A stretch of DNA of 34,891 bases from a bacterium BMS3Abin04 (GTDB taxonomy: Bacteria > Bacteroidota > Ignavibacteria > Ignavibacteriales > Melioribacteraceae): assembly GCA_002898175.1 (NCBI GenBank), contig BDSW01000047.1, positions 1 to 34,891 of the forward strand, given 5' to 3'. How positions within the stretch are numbered: the first letter of the stretch is position 1; each line of letters starts with the position of its first letter. Both the position numbers and the translations under genes were made by a program. This document shows, piece after piece, positions 1 through 7,698 of this stretch. Below the pieces are notes generated by a model, which had not been told where the DNA came from, ran no database searches, and was given only the letters and a program-made list of their open reading frames with translations.

Positions 1-652
1 ACCGGTAAGAATATTTAAGATTTTTGTTTTTTAACTAATTTGCTAACTAGGTTGTAACCGAAATTCCCGATAGATTATCATTACACATTGAAGGATGACA
101 AATATGTGTTGATATTAAGACTTCATCCTTTAGTTTACCGGGTAAATAAAATTCGCCATAAGTCAAATTTCCGCTTTCTAAAGTTGAATCAATTACTACT
201 TGGTAGTTTTCGTTCTTTAAAGCCAGGAACTGATTTTGGGACATACAGAAACCCCAATTTTCTTTATAATAAGTTGTGCGGTAAGGAATCCAACTAGGGT
301 GATCAGGAAGTGTAAAGATATGTTGTTCTAATTCTACAAAAGTGATTTCTTTATCGATTGGAATACTATAATTAACTACATGCAGATTCGATTTCTTAAA
401 ATCTATAATTTTTTCACCGTTATTATTTAGAATATATGCATCATTTATATTCCATTCTTTTGGAACCGTCCAATCAAAAACTTTTGTACCTGTCGGAACC
501 TCCGTTATTTCAAGTGGAATTATCTCTTTAATAAAATTTAACGTCTGTCTTACACCGTTACCGGTTATGCTTCTACAGATAGGATAAAGCCTTTCAATAA
601 AATTGTACAATTTATTTTCATTACTTTCAATTCTTTCTTCGTTACTAATCAT
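1..652 (-). pseudogene. DUF4910/DUF2172 aminopeptidase-like protein, interrupted by two amber codons and cut by the window edge
   Basis: The N-terminal 201 residues match the M28-like DUF4910 (formerly DUF2172) family that is common in surface-polysaccharide clusters: RLYPICRSITGNG at 21-33 and STHICHPSMCNDNLSG at 181-196, whose His183, His186 and Asp192 are likely metal ligands. Family members are about 430 aa. Here TAG codons lie at 47-49 and 35-37 (codons 202 and 206), yet the same frame goes on past both with LKNKNLKYSYR, which is what I expect next in the family, with correct spacing. The stops sit where relatives I recall carry aromatic residues. I infer two point nonsense mutations. 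An alternative is a pair of compensating indels, because another frame (GYNLVSKLVKK) is open between the stops. TAG ends several intact genes here, so general TAG recoding is unlikely. The gene is last in the sugar cassette, 21 bp after the epimerase. Confidence 0.62.
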
Positions 653-673
653 ATCTAAGTAATAGTCTAATTA

Positions 674-1777
674 TTAGCTGCATTTTTTTGCAATATTGTA
701 GGAGCTTGGTAATATAGAGTTTACATATCCGTAGTTTATCCAGCTTAAGTTCTGGTTTAGTTTATGTTTTTCAATTAATTCTTTAAGTATGTTTAATCTT
801 ATATATTTCGTATTATAAATATTCTTAGTCTGAAACTGCATATGCTCAATGCCGATTTTCAATTCGTTTATAGTATCAATTAATCTAATTTGAGGCTTAT
901 GAAATGGAGCAAGTCTTTCGAATAAATCAAAATTTACTTTATATGATCTATTATCATTGGAAGCATTCGGGTTAATACTAATTTTACTATTTGGAATAAC
1001 TTGAGCAACTAACCCGGCTAAATCCTTTACCTTGTAATTTGAATCATTCGAACCAACATTTACCGCAAGAAAGTCTCCACCTAAGTTAGGAGTTCGTTTT
1101 ATTCCCCATTCTATCGCTCTTGCCATATCTTTTACATCAATAATCGGGCGCCATGGTTCACCGTTACTAAGAATCGTCATTTCATTATTTAAAACTGCTG
1201 ATGAAACAAAATCATTAAGTACTAAGTCCAAACGTAATCTGCAACTCCAACCGGCTGCTGTTGAAAAACGCAAAGCTGTAACCGTAAAATCCGGGTCGGC
1301 TAAACTTTCCAATTTTTGCTCAGATAAAACTTTTGATTTAGCATAAACGGAAAGCGGATTTAACTCATCGACTTCGGTTTTGGCATTTAGGGTTGCATTA
1401 CCATACATGCTGCAGCTGGAAGCAAAAACAAAGGATTTCACTTTAGCTTCTTTTGCCAACCGAGCTAATTTTACTGTTCCGTTATAATTTATGTCCATAG
1501 TACTATCTTGGAACTGATTACCCATCGGATCATTTGATATTGCTGCCAAGTGAATTATTGCATCTACATTTTTAAGGAAATTCAAACTTACATTTCTAAC
1601 ATCCCCATGATACTGATAATGCGGGAAATACTCTTCTGCACAAGCGCTTACCGATAAACAATCCTCAAAAAAGCCTATGTCCAACCCGATTAATACAGAA
1701 TCGGGTAAAACCTGTTTTATCCTTTTTACCACAACAGGTCCAATGTAACCCAAATTACCTGTAATTAAAATTTTCAT
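674..1777 (-). CDS. NAD-dependent nucleotide-sugar epimerase/dehydratase (extended SDR)
   Basis: A 367-aa extended short-chain dehydrogenase/reductase of the GalE-like NAD-epimerase family. The Rossmann glycine motif is GNLGYIG at 7-13, the active-site serine region is ASSCSMYG at 119-126, and the catalytic Tyr/Lys pair is YAKSK at 145-149. RFSTAAGWS and RLDLVLNDFV (about 170-192) are typical of the branch found next to C-methyltransferases. It should oxidise or epimerise an NDP-sugar in the cytoplasm; the substrate cannot be read from the sequence. About 50 C-terminal residues (NLSWINYGYV and onward) lie beyond the core fold. The ATG is preceded by AAGGA about ten bases upstream. A 198-bp gap with an inverted repeat separates it from the upstream methyltransferase, so it may have its own promoter or a structured leader. 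Confidence 0.9.
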   Translation of the reverse strand: MKILITGNLGYIGPVVVKRIKQVLPDSVLIGLDIGFFEDCLSVSACAEEYFPHYQYHGDVRNVSLNFLKNVDAIIHLAAISNDPMGNQFQDSTMDINYNGTVKLARLAKEAKVKSFVFASSCSMYGNATLNAKTEVDELNPLSVYAKSKVLSEQKLESLADPDFTVTALRFSTAAGWSCRLRLDLVLNDFVSSAVLNNEMTILSNGEPWRPIIDVKDMARAIEWGIKRTPNLGGDFLAVNVGSNDSNYKVKDLAGLVAQVIPNSKISINPNASNDNRSYKVNFDLFERLAPFHKPQIRLIDTINELKIGIEHMQFQTKNIYNTKYIRLNILKELIEKHKLNQNLSWINYGYVNSILPSSYNIAKKCS

Positions 1778-1810
1778 GTTAATTATTCCTTAAATTCCAA
1801 AATAACTAAA

Positions 1811-1889
1811 GTATTTAGCAAGTAAATGCATTTTTCCCTCGAACTCTAATAAATTCTAAAAAACGCCACATTTACTTAGATTTAAATAC
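1811..1889. repeat. Imperfect inverted repeat in the gap between epimerase and methyltransferase
   Basis: Two paired blocks are visible: GTATTTA (1811-1817) with TAAATAC (1883-1889), and AAGTAAATG (1820-1828) with CATTTACTT (1869-1877). They are separated by small internal loops and a terminal loop of about 40 nt. The paired bases are mostly A and T, so the structure would be modest. It could be a leader structure ahead of the epimerase gene or chance in AT-rich DNA. No T-tract follows, so it is not a standard terminator. Confidence 0.3.
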
Positions 1890-1975
1890 TATAAAAATAT
1901 AATCGAGTTTTTAGAAAGCAGGTTTAGTACAACAATTTTAGTACCAACCTCTAAAAGATGTAAATAGAATAAATC

Positions 1976-3202
1976 TTATATTATCTCGATTTTAGGAATA
2001 GGAATTATGAACTTTGCTCCCCATTTTCCGGTAAAACTTAATTGATTGATAATTTCATCTTTTAAGTTCCAAGGTAAAATAAATATATAATCAGGTTTTC
2101 TTTCTGCTATTTTTTCAGGAGAATAAATTGGGATGTGAGTACCGGGAAGAAATTTGCCCTGTTTATATGGATTTCGATCAACGGTAAATTCAAGAAAATC
2201 AGTACGAATACCGCAAAAATTTAATAGTGTATTTCCCTTACCAGGCGCACCATAACCGCATATTATTTTATTTTTTTCCTTAGCTTTAATAAAAAAATCT
2301 AAAATTTCACGTTTTAACGCAAAAATTTCTTCTTGAAAGTTTGTATAATATTCAACCTTTGAAATTCCCTCTACAATTTCATTATTTCTTAATCTATCAA
2401 CATTTTTTGAAATTAATTTTGTAGAATCCTCAATATGACAGCCGTAAATCCGGAGTGAACCACCGTGGGTTTTCAGTTCCTCAACATCGAAAATTTTTAA
2501 GCCGTGATATGAAAAGATTTTTTCAATTGTATAAAATGAGAAATAAGAAAAATGTTCATGGTAAATTGTATCAAATTGACGCTGTTTCACTAAATGCATC
2601 AAATGTGGAAATTCAAATGTAATTATTCCGTTAGGCGCCAATAGAGTTTTAACCCCTTTGATAAAATCATTCAAATCCGGTACTTGAGCCAACACGTTAT
2701 TTCCAATAATCAAATCGGCTTTTTCATTATTTTTAATAATCTCTTCGGCAAGTTTCTCACTAAAAAATTCAACCATCGTGTTTATATTTTTTTCCATTGC
2801 TACTTTTGCAACATTTGCAGCCGGTTCAATTCCCAAAACCGGTATTTTATTCTCAATAAAATTCTGAAGAAGATAACCGTCGTTACTTGCTATTTCAACC
2901 ACAAATGAATTCTGATTGATTTTAAATCTCTTAACCATATTTTCACTATATCTTTTAGCATGCTCTAACCAACTTTGCGAATAGGATGAAAAATAAGCGT
3001 ACTCTGTAAAAATTTCTTCGGGATCAACATATTCTTGAAGCTGGACCAAGAAGCAATTTTCACAGACATACAAATGCAAAGGATAGAACGGTTCCACCCG
3101 GTTCAGTTCATTTTCATTCAAATAACTTTCACATAAAGGAGACATTCCCAAATCAACAAAAGTCAGTTCCAAAACAGAACCGCAAAATCGACATTTATTC
3201 AT
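1976..3202 (-). CDS. Sugar C-methyltransferase, SAM-dependent (TylC3/TcaB9 type)
   Basis: A 408-aa three-part methyltransferase of the NDP-keto-deoxysugar C-methyltransferase family (zinc-binding N-domain, SAM domain, C-terminal Rossmann-like domain). The zinc ligands are C4, C7, C47 and C50. SAM motif I is [10 protein letters not shown] at 101-110. The catalytic stretch YHEH (214-217) is intact and Tyr68 in TEYAYFSS is kept. The C-terminal domain shows GYGAPGKGNTLLNF at 316-329 and RNPYKQGKFLPG at 343-354. Against the TcaB9 residues I recall (Tyr76, His181, Tyr222, Glu224, His225), with a constant offset of eight, only the His181 position differs (Gln173). It should transfer a methyl group to carbon of an NDP-keto sugar. 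It lies 28 bp downstream of its paralogue. The ATG start is preceded by GAGAG. Confidence 0.9.
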   Translation of the reverse strand: MNKCRFCGSVLELTFVDLGMSPLCESYLNENELNRVEPFYPLHLYVCENCFLVQLQEYVDPEEIFTEYAYFSSYSQSWLEHAKRYSENMVKRFKINQNSFVVEIASNDGYLLQNFIENKIPVLGIEPAANVAKVAMEKNINTMVEFFSEKLAEEIIKNNEKADLIIGNNVLAQVPDLNDFIKGVKTLLAPNGIITFEFPHLMHLVKQRQFDTIYHEHFSYFSFYTIEKIFSYHGLKIFDVEELKTHGGSLRIYGCHIEDSTKLISKNVDRLRNNEIVEGISKVEYYTNFQEEIFALKREILDFFIKAKEKNKIICGYGAPGKGNTLLNFCGIRTDFLEFTVDRNPYKQGKFLPGTHIPIYSPEKIAERKPDYIFILPWNLKDEIINQLSFTGKWGAKFIIPIPKIEII

Positions 3203-3230
3203 AAATCTCTCGTTAAAATTTTATTAATTT

Positions 3231-4457
3231 TTATACAATCTTTAATTCAGGAAGCGGGATAATAAATTTCCCGCCCTTTTTTCTATATTCAGCCTCTTGC
3301 CGAAGAATTTCATCTGCATAATTCCAAGCTAAGAGTAAAACATAATCGGGTATATTTTCTAAAAGTTTGCTTGGAGGAAATATCTTTAACAAATTCCCCG
3401 GTAAATAAAATCCTTGTTTAAAAGGATTCGAATCAACTGCATAATCAATCAGCTCTTTTCCAACTCCGACAAAGTTCAGCATTGTTGTAGCCATTCCCCC
3501 GGAAGCACCGTATACAACAACTCTTTTATTTTTAGATTTAATTTCTTCAAGTAAATTCAATAGTCTGTACTTAATTTCGTTTACATGTTGAGGAAAATTT
3601 TTATAATATTCTATCTTATTAATACTCTTTGAACACTCTGAATTTATAATTTTATCTGTCGATTCATCATGATTTTTTTCGTGCTCAATAAATAATCTTA
3701 ACGAACCGCCAAATGTAGGGATTTCTTCAATTTTATTAATATAAAGAGAATGTTTATTAAACAGGTTATTCAATGCAATAACTGAAAAGTAAGATAGATT
3801 CTGATGAAAAATCATATCAAATTCATTTCTCTCAATTAAATTTATTGAATATGGAACTTCGAAAATAACAACACCATTTGGTTTTAATAACTTTTTCAAA
3901 TTTCCGGCGAATTCGTTTAAGTCGGATATTAAGTTTAACACATTATTCCCTAAAATTACATCCGCCGATTTTCCTTGATCTAGCAAATCGTTTGTAACTT
4001 TTATATTAAAAAAATCACATAAAGTAGGAATTCCATTTCCAATAGCCACCTTAGCCGGACCTTTAGCCGGATCAATGCCCAATACTTGAATATTCTTTTC
4101 TGCAAAGTACTTAAGCATGTAACCGTCGTTGCTTGCAATCTCAATCACTAAACTATCTTGATTCAGATCTCTACTTTTAATTATTTGATTAGCGCTTTTT
4201 AAGAAATGATTAAGTAATGTTTTTGACACGGAAGAATAATAGGGATAATCATCCACATAAAGGATTTGCGGATCAACCTCATCTTTAAGCTGCAACAAAC
4301 TACAATTGTTACAAAAAATTAAATCCAGAGGATATTTTTTTTGAGGAATGTTAAGCTGCGATTCTTTCAGTAATACGTCCGCTAAAGGAATTTCACCGAA
4401 TGAGAAAATTTCTTCAAGATTATCACTTCCACACGAACGACAAAGTGAATGCCTCAC
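3231..4457 (-). CDS. C-methyltransferase paralogue with a degenerate catalytic site
   Basis: Also 408 aa and with the same three-part architecture as its downstream neighbour: zinc cysteines C6, C9, C49 and C52, SAM motif [10 protein letters not shown] at 104-113, and C-terminal [14 protein letters not shown] near 341-354. The catalytic stretch that reads YHEH in the neighbour is FHQN here (217-220), and the position matching TcaB9 His181 is Leu176; only the early tyrosine (Tyr71) survives. The C-terminal glycine loop reads [10 protein letters not shown] (316-325) and lacks the lysine found in the neighbour. The SAM fold looks kept while the C-methylation chemistry is probably lost or changed. 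It may act on another position of the sugar, catalyse another reaction, or serve as a partner subunit. The start is GTG with AAGG upstream, 17 bp after the deacetylase. Confidence 0.88.
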   Translation of the reverse strand: MRHSLCRSCGSDNLEEIFSFGEIPLADVLLKESQLNIPQKKYPLDLIFCNNCSLLQLKDEVDPQILYVDDYPYYSSVSKTLLNHFLKSANQIIKSRDLNQDSLVIEIASNDGYMLKYFAEKNIQVLGIDPAKGPAKVAIGNGIPTLCDFFNIKVTNDLLDQGKSADVILGNNVLNLISDLNEFAGNLKKLLKPNGVVIFEVPYSINLIERNEFDMIFHQNLSYFSVIALNNLFNKHSLYINKIEEIPTFGGSLRLFIEHEKNHDESTDKIINSECSKSINKIEYYKNFPQHVNEIKYRLLNLLEEIKSKNKRVVVYGASGGMATTMLNFVGVGKELIDYAVDSNPFKQGFYLPGNLLKIFPPSKLLENIPDYVLLLAWNYADEILRQEAEYRKKGGKFIIPLPELKIV

Positions 4458-4474
4458 GGCTTACCTTTTATTAA

Positions 4475-5125
4475 TTAAATAATCAACTTTCGCACATAAA
4501 ATGCTTCGGCAAATTTTTCCGGAGCATTAGATTCGACTCCTCTTATTATTAACAATGACTTAAATGTATCTTCATCGAACCAAGTTTTATTCTTTTGAGA
4601 AACGAAATTTTCTGTAACAAGTTTAATTTTATTTCCTACATATTTTTTAGATAAGTGAACAAAAAAATTAGGTTGACCTAAATCTCCGTCATACTTTAAT
4701 ACTTCGTATTCCAATATTAAATGATCGCGGAATGTATTCCATGTTAATTCTGAAATTAATCTATGGTCTTGGTGATAATCATATTTATAATGTGTGAATA
4801 TTAAATCAGGTGAATAATTTAGTTTTAATTGATCAAAATAATTTTTTATTTCTTCTCCGATGTAAGGGAAAAATCCGTCTTTGAAAGATAAAATGTCGAC
4901 ATCGGATTTTTCAACTTTATCCAAAAATTGATTTGCACACTGTAGAGCCTCTATCTTTCTAACTTCACCGGAACTAAAAACTATCCATTTAATTTCTATA
5001 TTAGAATAAGTTTCAATTAACTTTAAAATCGTCCCTCCACACCCGATTTCTATATCATCTGCATGTGCACCAAGGCAGAGTATTTTTAAAGCTGCGCCCT
5101 TGTTATCAAAATTTATATGCAACAT
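4475..5125 (-). CDS. PIG-L/LmbE family zinc deacetylase
   Basis: A 216-aa member of the PIG-L/LmbE family, which removes acetyl groups from N-acetylated sugars or sugar conjugates using a metal ion. The metal motif AHADD is at 20-24 (GAHADDIEIGCGGT at 19-32) and the second site HQDH at 118-121. The chain starts about twelve residues before the point where relatives usually begin (KILCLGAH), but no better in-frame start codon is visible. It sits 15 bp after the nucleotidyltransferase and 17 bp before the first methyltransferase, so it is almost certainly co-transcribed. In this setting it probably deacetylates an amino-sugar intermediate or the assembled glycan; the substrate is inference. Confidence 0.88.
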   Translation of the reverse strand: MLHINFDNKGAALKILCLGAHADDIEIGCGGTILKLIETYSNIEIKWIVFSSGEVRKIEALQCANQFLDKVEKSDVDILSFKDGFFPYIGEEIKNYFDQLKLNYSPDLIFTHYKYDYHQDHRLISELTWNTFRDHLILEYEVLKYDGDLGQPNFFVHLSKKYVGNKIKLVTENFVSQKNKTWFDEDTFKSLLIIRGVESNAPEKFAEAFYVRKLII

Positions 5126-5140
5126 AAATCACACAATTTA

Positions 5141-5920
5141 TTATTTATGATTCCAAACTTCCCAAGGTTGTTCACCTTTTGAATACATATCATCCAAAAG
5201 TTGTTTATCCTTAAATGTGTCCATACTCGCCCAAAATCCATCGTATTTATAACAGCCTAATTTATCTTCAGCTATCAATCTCTGAAACGGTTCATCAATC
5301 AATTCTTCGCCGTCTTTTAGATATTTAAATACTTCATTTCGGAATATGAAAAATCCGCCGTTCATTTTTATACCGGATTGTCCGATATGCTTAATTTCTT
5401 TTACTAAATTATTCTCCGAAATTTTAACGATATGGAAACTCTGAGTAGGATTTACACACAGGAAATTTGCTATGTTTTTGCTTTGTTCAAATTGCTCCAG
5501 CATTTGATTTAACGGTAAATCCGAAAGACCATCACTATAGTTAGCGAGAAATATCTCTTCTCCATTCAGGTGCTCCTCAACTGCTTTTAGTCTCTGACCA
5601 ATATTTGAATGCAAACCGGTATCAACAAAAGTAATTTTCCAATTACTAATATCGGTATTTAATAATTTTAAATTCTTTCCGCCGCTAGAATAAACAAAAT
5701 CGTTAGTAATGTACTCTTGATAATTTAGAAAATAATTTTTTATTACATCGGCTTTGTAACCTAAGCATAAAATAAAATCCTTATGCCCAAAATGTGCATA
5801 GTATTTCATTATATACCATAATATCGGTTTGTTACCGACCGGGATCATAGGTTTTGGAAGACTTTCGGAATACTCCTTTAATCTCATTCCCAACCCACCG
5901 CAAAATAGAACTACTTTCAT
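5141..5920 (-). CDS. Glucose-1-phosphate cytidylyltransferase-like sugar nucleotidyltransferase (RfbF type)
   Basis: A 259-aa nucleotidyltransferase close to RfbF, which makes CDP-glucose from glucose-1-phosphate and CTP. The nucleotide-binding loop is CGGLGMRL at 7-14, followed by LPKPM at 21-25, then KPILWYIMKYYAHFG and LCLGYKADVIKNYF (51-64), a characteristic RfbF stretch. NYSDGLSD (127-134) corresponds to the family's YGDGxSD metal/sugar site. It is the first gene of the minus-strand cassette and should activate the sugar that the other genes modify. No CDP-glucose 4,6-dehydratase (rfbG) or rfbH is in the window; they may lie elsewhere or the pathway may differ. The promoter should fall in the AT-rich gap 5921-6152, which it shares divergently with the next gene; I see no clear consensus there. 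Confidence 0.88.
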   Translation of the reverse strand: MKVVLFCGGLGMRLKEYSESLPKPMIPVGNKPILWYIMKYYAHFGHKDFILCLGYKADVIKNYFLNYQEYITNDFVYSSGGKNLKLLNTDISNWKITFVDTGLHSNIGQRLKAVEEHLNGEEIFLANYSDGLSDLPLNQMLEQFEQSKNIANFLCVNPTQSFHIVKISENNLVKEIKHIGQSGIKMNGGFFIFRNEVFKYLKDGEELIDEPFQRLIAEDKLGCYKYDGFWASMDTFKDKQLLDDMYSKGEQPWEVWNHK

Positions 5921-6152
5921 AATTCAATACTAACGAATCTTTTAAAAAAATGGAAGAATTTTTAAAATTTAAGTTTACTATATAATAAAATAATCAATAT
6001 TTTCTCTGATAAAGATTTTCTTCCTTTAAGTTGCAACATATAAAATATTTTCTAAACTTACATCACTTTATATTAGATTTTTTGATATACTTTCTTTTAG
6101 AAAAACCGGAATTAAATAATAAAATCATTTTTACCATTTACTTATTTTTTTT

Positions 6153-7079
6153 ATGCCGAATGCACTTGCACATTTAGGAATTAATGGTCTTGCAACAAAA
6201 CCAATTATTAGAACAGCAGACCTGAAATGGATTTACCTTGGAGCTATTATTCCCGATATAGCATGGATAATACAAAGAGTTGTAAAATTTATTTATCCAT
6301 CTGTAAATGGATATGATTTAAGACTCTATGTAATTATTCAGGCATCTTTGTTATTTAGTCTTATTTTAAGCTTCTGGTTTTCCAGTTTTTCCAAAAATCA
6401 GCTTAGAACTTTTATTATCTTATCGCTTGGGTCTTTATTGCATTTACTTCTTGATGCCTGCCAGGTTAAGTGGGGAAACGGTGTTTTGTTGTTCGCTCCT
6501 TTTAGCTGGAAGTTATTGGACTTCGGATTTTTCTGGCCGGAAAGCTGGGCTACATATTTAATTACATTATTTAGTCTGGGTTATGTTATTTTTTATTGGA
6601 AGAGCGTTGTTAATGAAGCTCCGGATTTGAAATTTCGTTCAGTCAAATACCATTCAATCTATTTACTGGTTTTACTTTCATATTTTATTCTACCTCCAAC
6701 TATGCTGCAGAGCCCTCAAAACGCCGATAATCATTTTGTGAAAACTTTAAGAGAATATCATAACAGAAGCGGAAAACACATAGAATTTGACAGACGAACG
6801 GTTTTTTCAAAAAACGGGAATCTGTATGTGAAAACCTTCGCCAATGAAAATATTAAAATAATTGGTAAAAATTTACCTTCTTCCGGTACGGTTTCAATAA
6901 AAGGAATGTTTATAGATAATACTACAATTCAAGTTACTCAATTTCATGTTCATTCCGTTCTATTTAGGGATGGAGCTTCTTATTTAGGACTTTTTATAAT
7001 TCTAATAATTTGGGTTATGTCCTTTATCAAAACTATCAAAAGGGCTAATAAAAAAATAATGACTTTAACTGAAAATTGA
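6153..7079 (+). CDS. Multi-pass membrane protein, possible YdjM-like metal-dependent hydrolase with a C-terminal beta domain
   Basis: A 308-aa membrane protein. The N-terminal half resembles the loose YdjM/membrane-bound metal-dependent hydrolase group: NALAHLGING at the start (His7), GAIIPDIAW at 30-38 (Asp35) and LLHLLLDACQ at 95-104 (His97, Asp101), which could form a metal site. Hydrophobic segments lie near 27-46, 57-75, 87-103, 132-148 and 167-183, with a final one at about 277-293. Residues 205-272 form a soluble beta-rich domain with SGTVSIKGMF and IQVTQFHVHS, reminiscent of an OB fold. No specific substrate can be assigned. It is one of only two plus-strand genes here, and its stop abuts the convergent small gene at 7080. 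No clear ribosome-binding site precedes the ATG. Confidence 0.7.
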   Translation: MPNALAHLGINGLATKPIIRTADLKWIYLGAIIPDIAWIIQRVVKFIYPSVNGYDLRLYVIIQASLLFSLILSFWFSSFSKNQLRTFIILSLGSLLHLLLDACQVKWGNGVLLFAPFSWKLLDFGFFWPESWATYLITLFSLGYVIFYWKSVVNEAPDLKFRSVKYHSIYLLVLLSYFILPPTMLQSPQNADNHFVKTLREYHNRSGKHIEFDRRTVFSKNGNLYVKTFANENIKIIGKNLPSSGTVSIKGMFIDNTTIQVTQFHVHSVLFRDGASYLGLFIILIIWVMSFIKTIKRANKKIMTLTEN

Positions 7080-7322
7080 CTAGTTATAAAGTAACTTACT
7101 CTTTTGTGAATTGTGTTCTTCTAACAATAGCATTTCAAGCATATAATCTTGCAGCATGCTCATCTGAGACAAATTTAAGATTCTTGTTTCAATAACATTG
7201 ATAAATGTCCGTGAAAACTTAGCTTCGTTCGGCTTAACCTTTTTACTACTAAAAGTAAGTTCTTTTTCTACTTTGTTTAGCAGAAGAAAAGCAGAAGCAT
7301 CGGGTTCAAAATAAAATTTCAT
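7080..7322 (-). CDS. Small hypothetical protein (80 aa)
   Basis: I do not recognise this 80-aa protein. It is charged and probably alpha-helical in its second half (about 35-72), with no signal peptide or membrane segment. Support for its being real is a good ribosome-binding site (AAGGA about five bases before the ATG at 7322), a complete frame, and convergent packing with the membrane protein gene without overlap: its TAG stop begins at the base after that gene's end. It is too short and featureless for a functional call. Confidence 0.5.
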   Translation of the reverse strand: MKFYFEPDASAFLLLNKVEKELTFSSKKVKPNEAKFSRTFINVIETRILNLSQMSMLQDYMLEMLLLEEHNSQKSKLLYN

Positions 7323-7698
7323 AATTCCTTCAAATAAATTTAAAATTCTTAGCTATTATCGGTAAAAAATAATATTCTTTAATTGCAATTCTATCGATTG
7401 TGATATAGATTACATATGCAAATTTTTTTGTGTTTTATATTAGGGTGAAGGGTATTATAATTAATTATTTTTTCCTTTAGATTTGTTGCCCTTTATTTTG
7501 GAAGCCTTAAGATATCCTTTCTTGAGGCTTTTTTATTTTTGTTGAAAAAAGTATTCGAATTTATGGAAACCATTTGAATCTATTTCAAATAAGAATAGTA
7601 AAAATCTTTACGCGTAATAAAAGAACTTAAAAATGATTGTTTTTCCACTATTATTTTATACTACTATGCCATTAGAGTTTTACAAAATTAAAGATTAG
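7323..7698. other. 376-bp intergenic region with an orphan plus-strand terminator
   Basis: No protein-coding frame longer than about ten codons is convincing here. The left part should carry the promoter of the small minus-strand gene ending at 7322. The middle holds a purine-rich run (GGGTGAAGGG, 7443-7452), a TATAAT match at 7456-7461 and a strong plus-strand terminator at 7502-7540. A small palindrome, ATTTGAA-TCTAT-TTCAAAT, sits at 7572-7590. The right part is the 3' side of the acyl ligase gene. Confidence 0.6.
7502..7540 (+). terminator. Rho-independent terminator, plus strand
   Basis: AAGCCTTAAG (7502-7511) pairs with CTTGAGGCTT (7521-7530) over ten pairs including one G-U, around a nine-base loop, followed by TTTTATTTTT. 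The T-tract exists only in plus orientation. The nearest plus-strand gene ended 420 bp earlier, so this terminates either a very long 3' UTR or an unannotated small transcript. Confidence 0.8.

Noticed and set aside
35-49. Genome-wide reassignment of TAG to an amino acid
   Set aside because: TAG is the natural terminal codon of mrdA, the 576-aa acyl ligase, DUF2851 and the 80-aa protein, each at the expected end of its family or gene.
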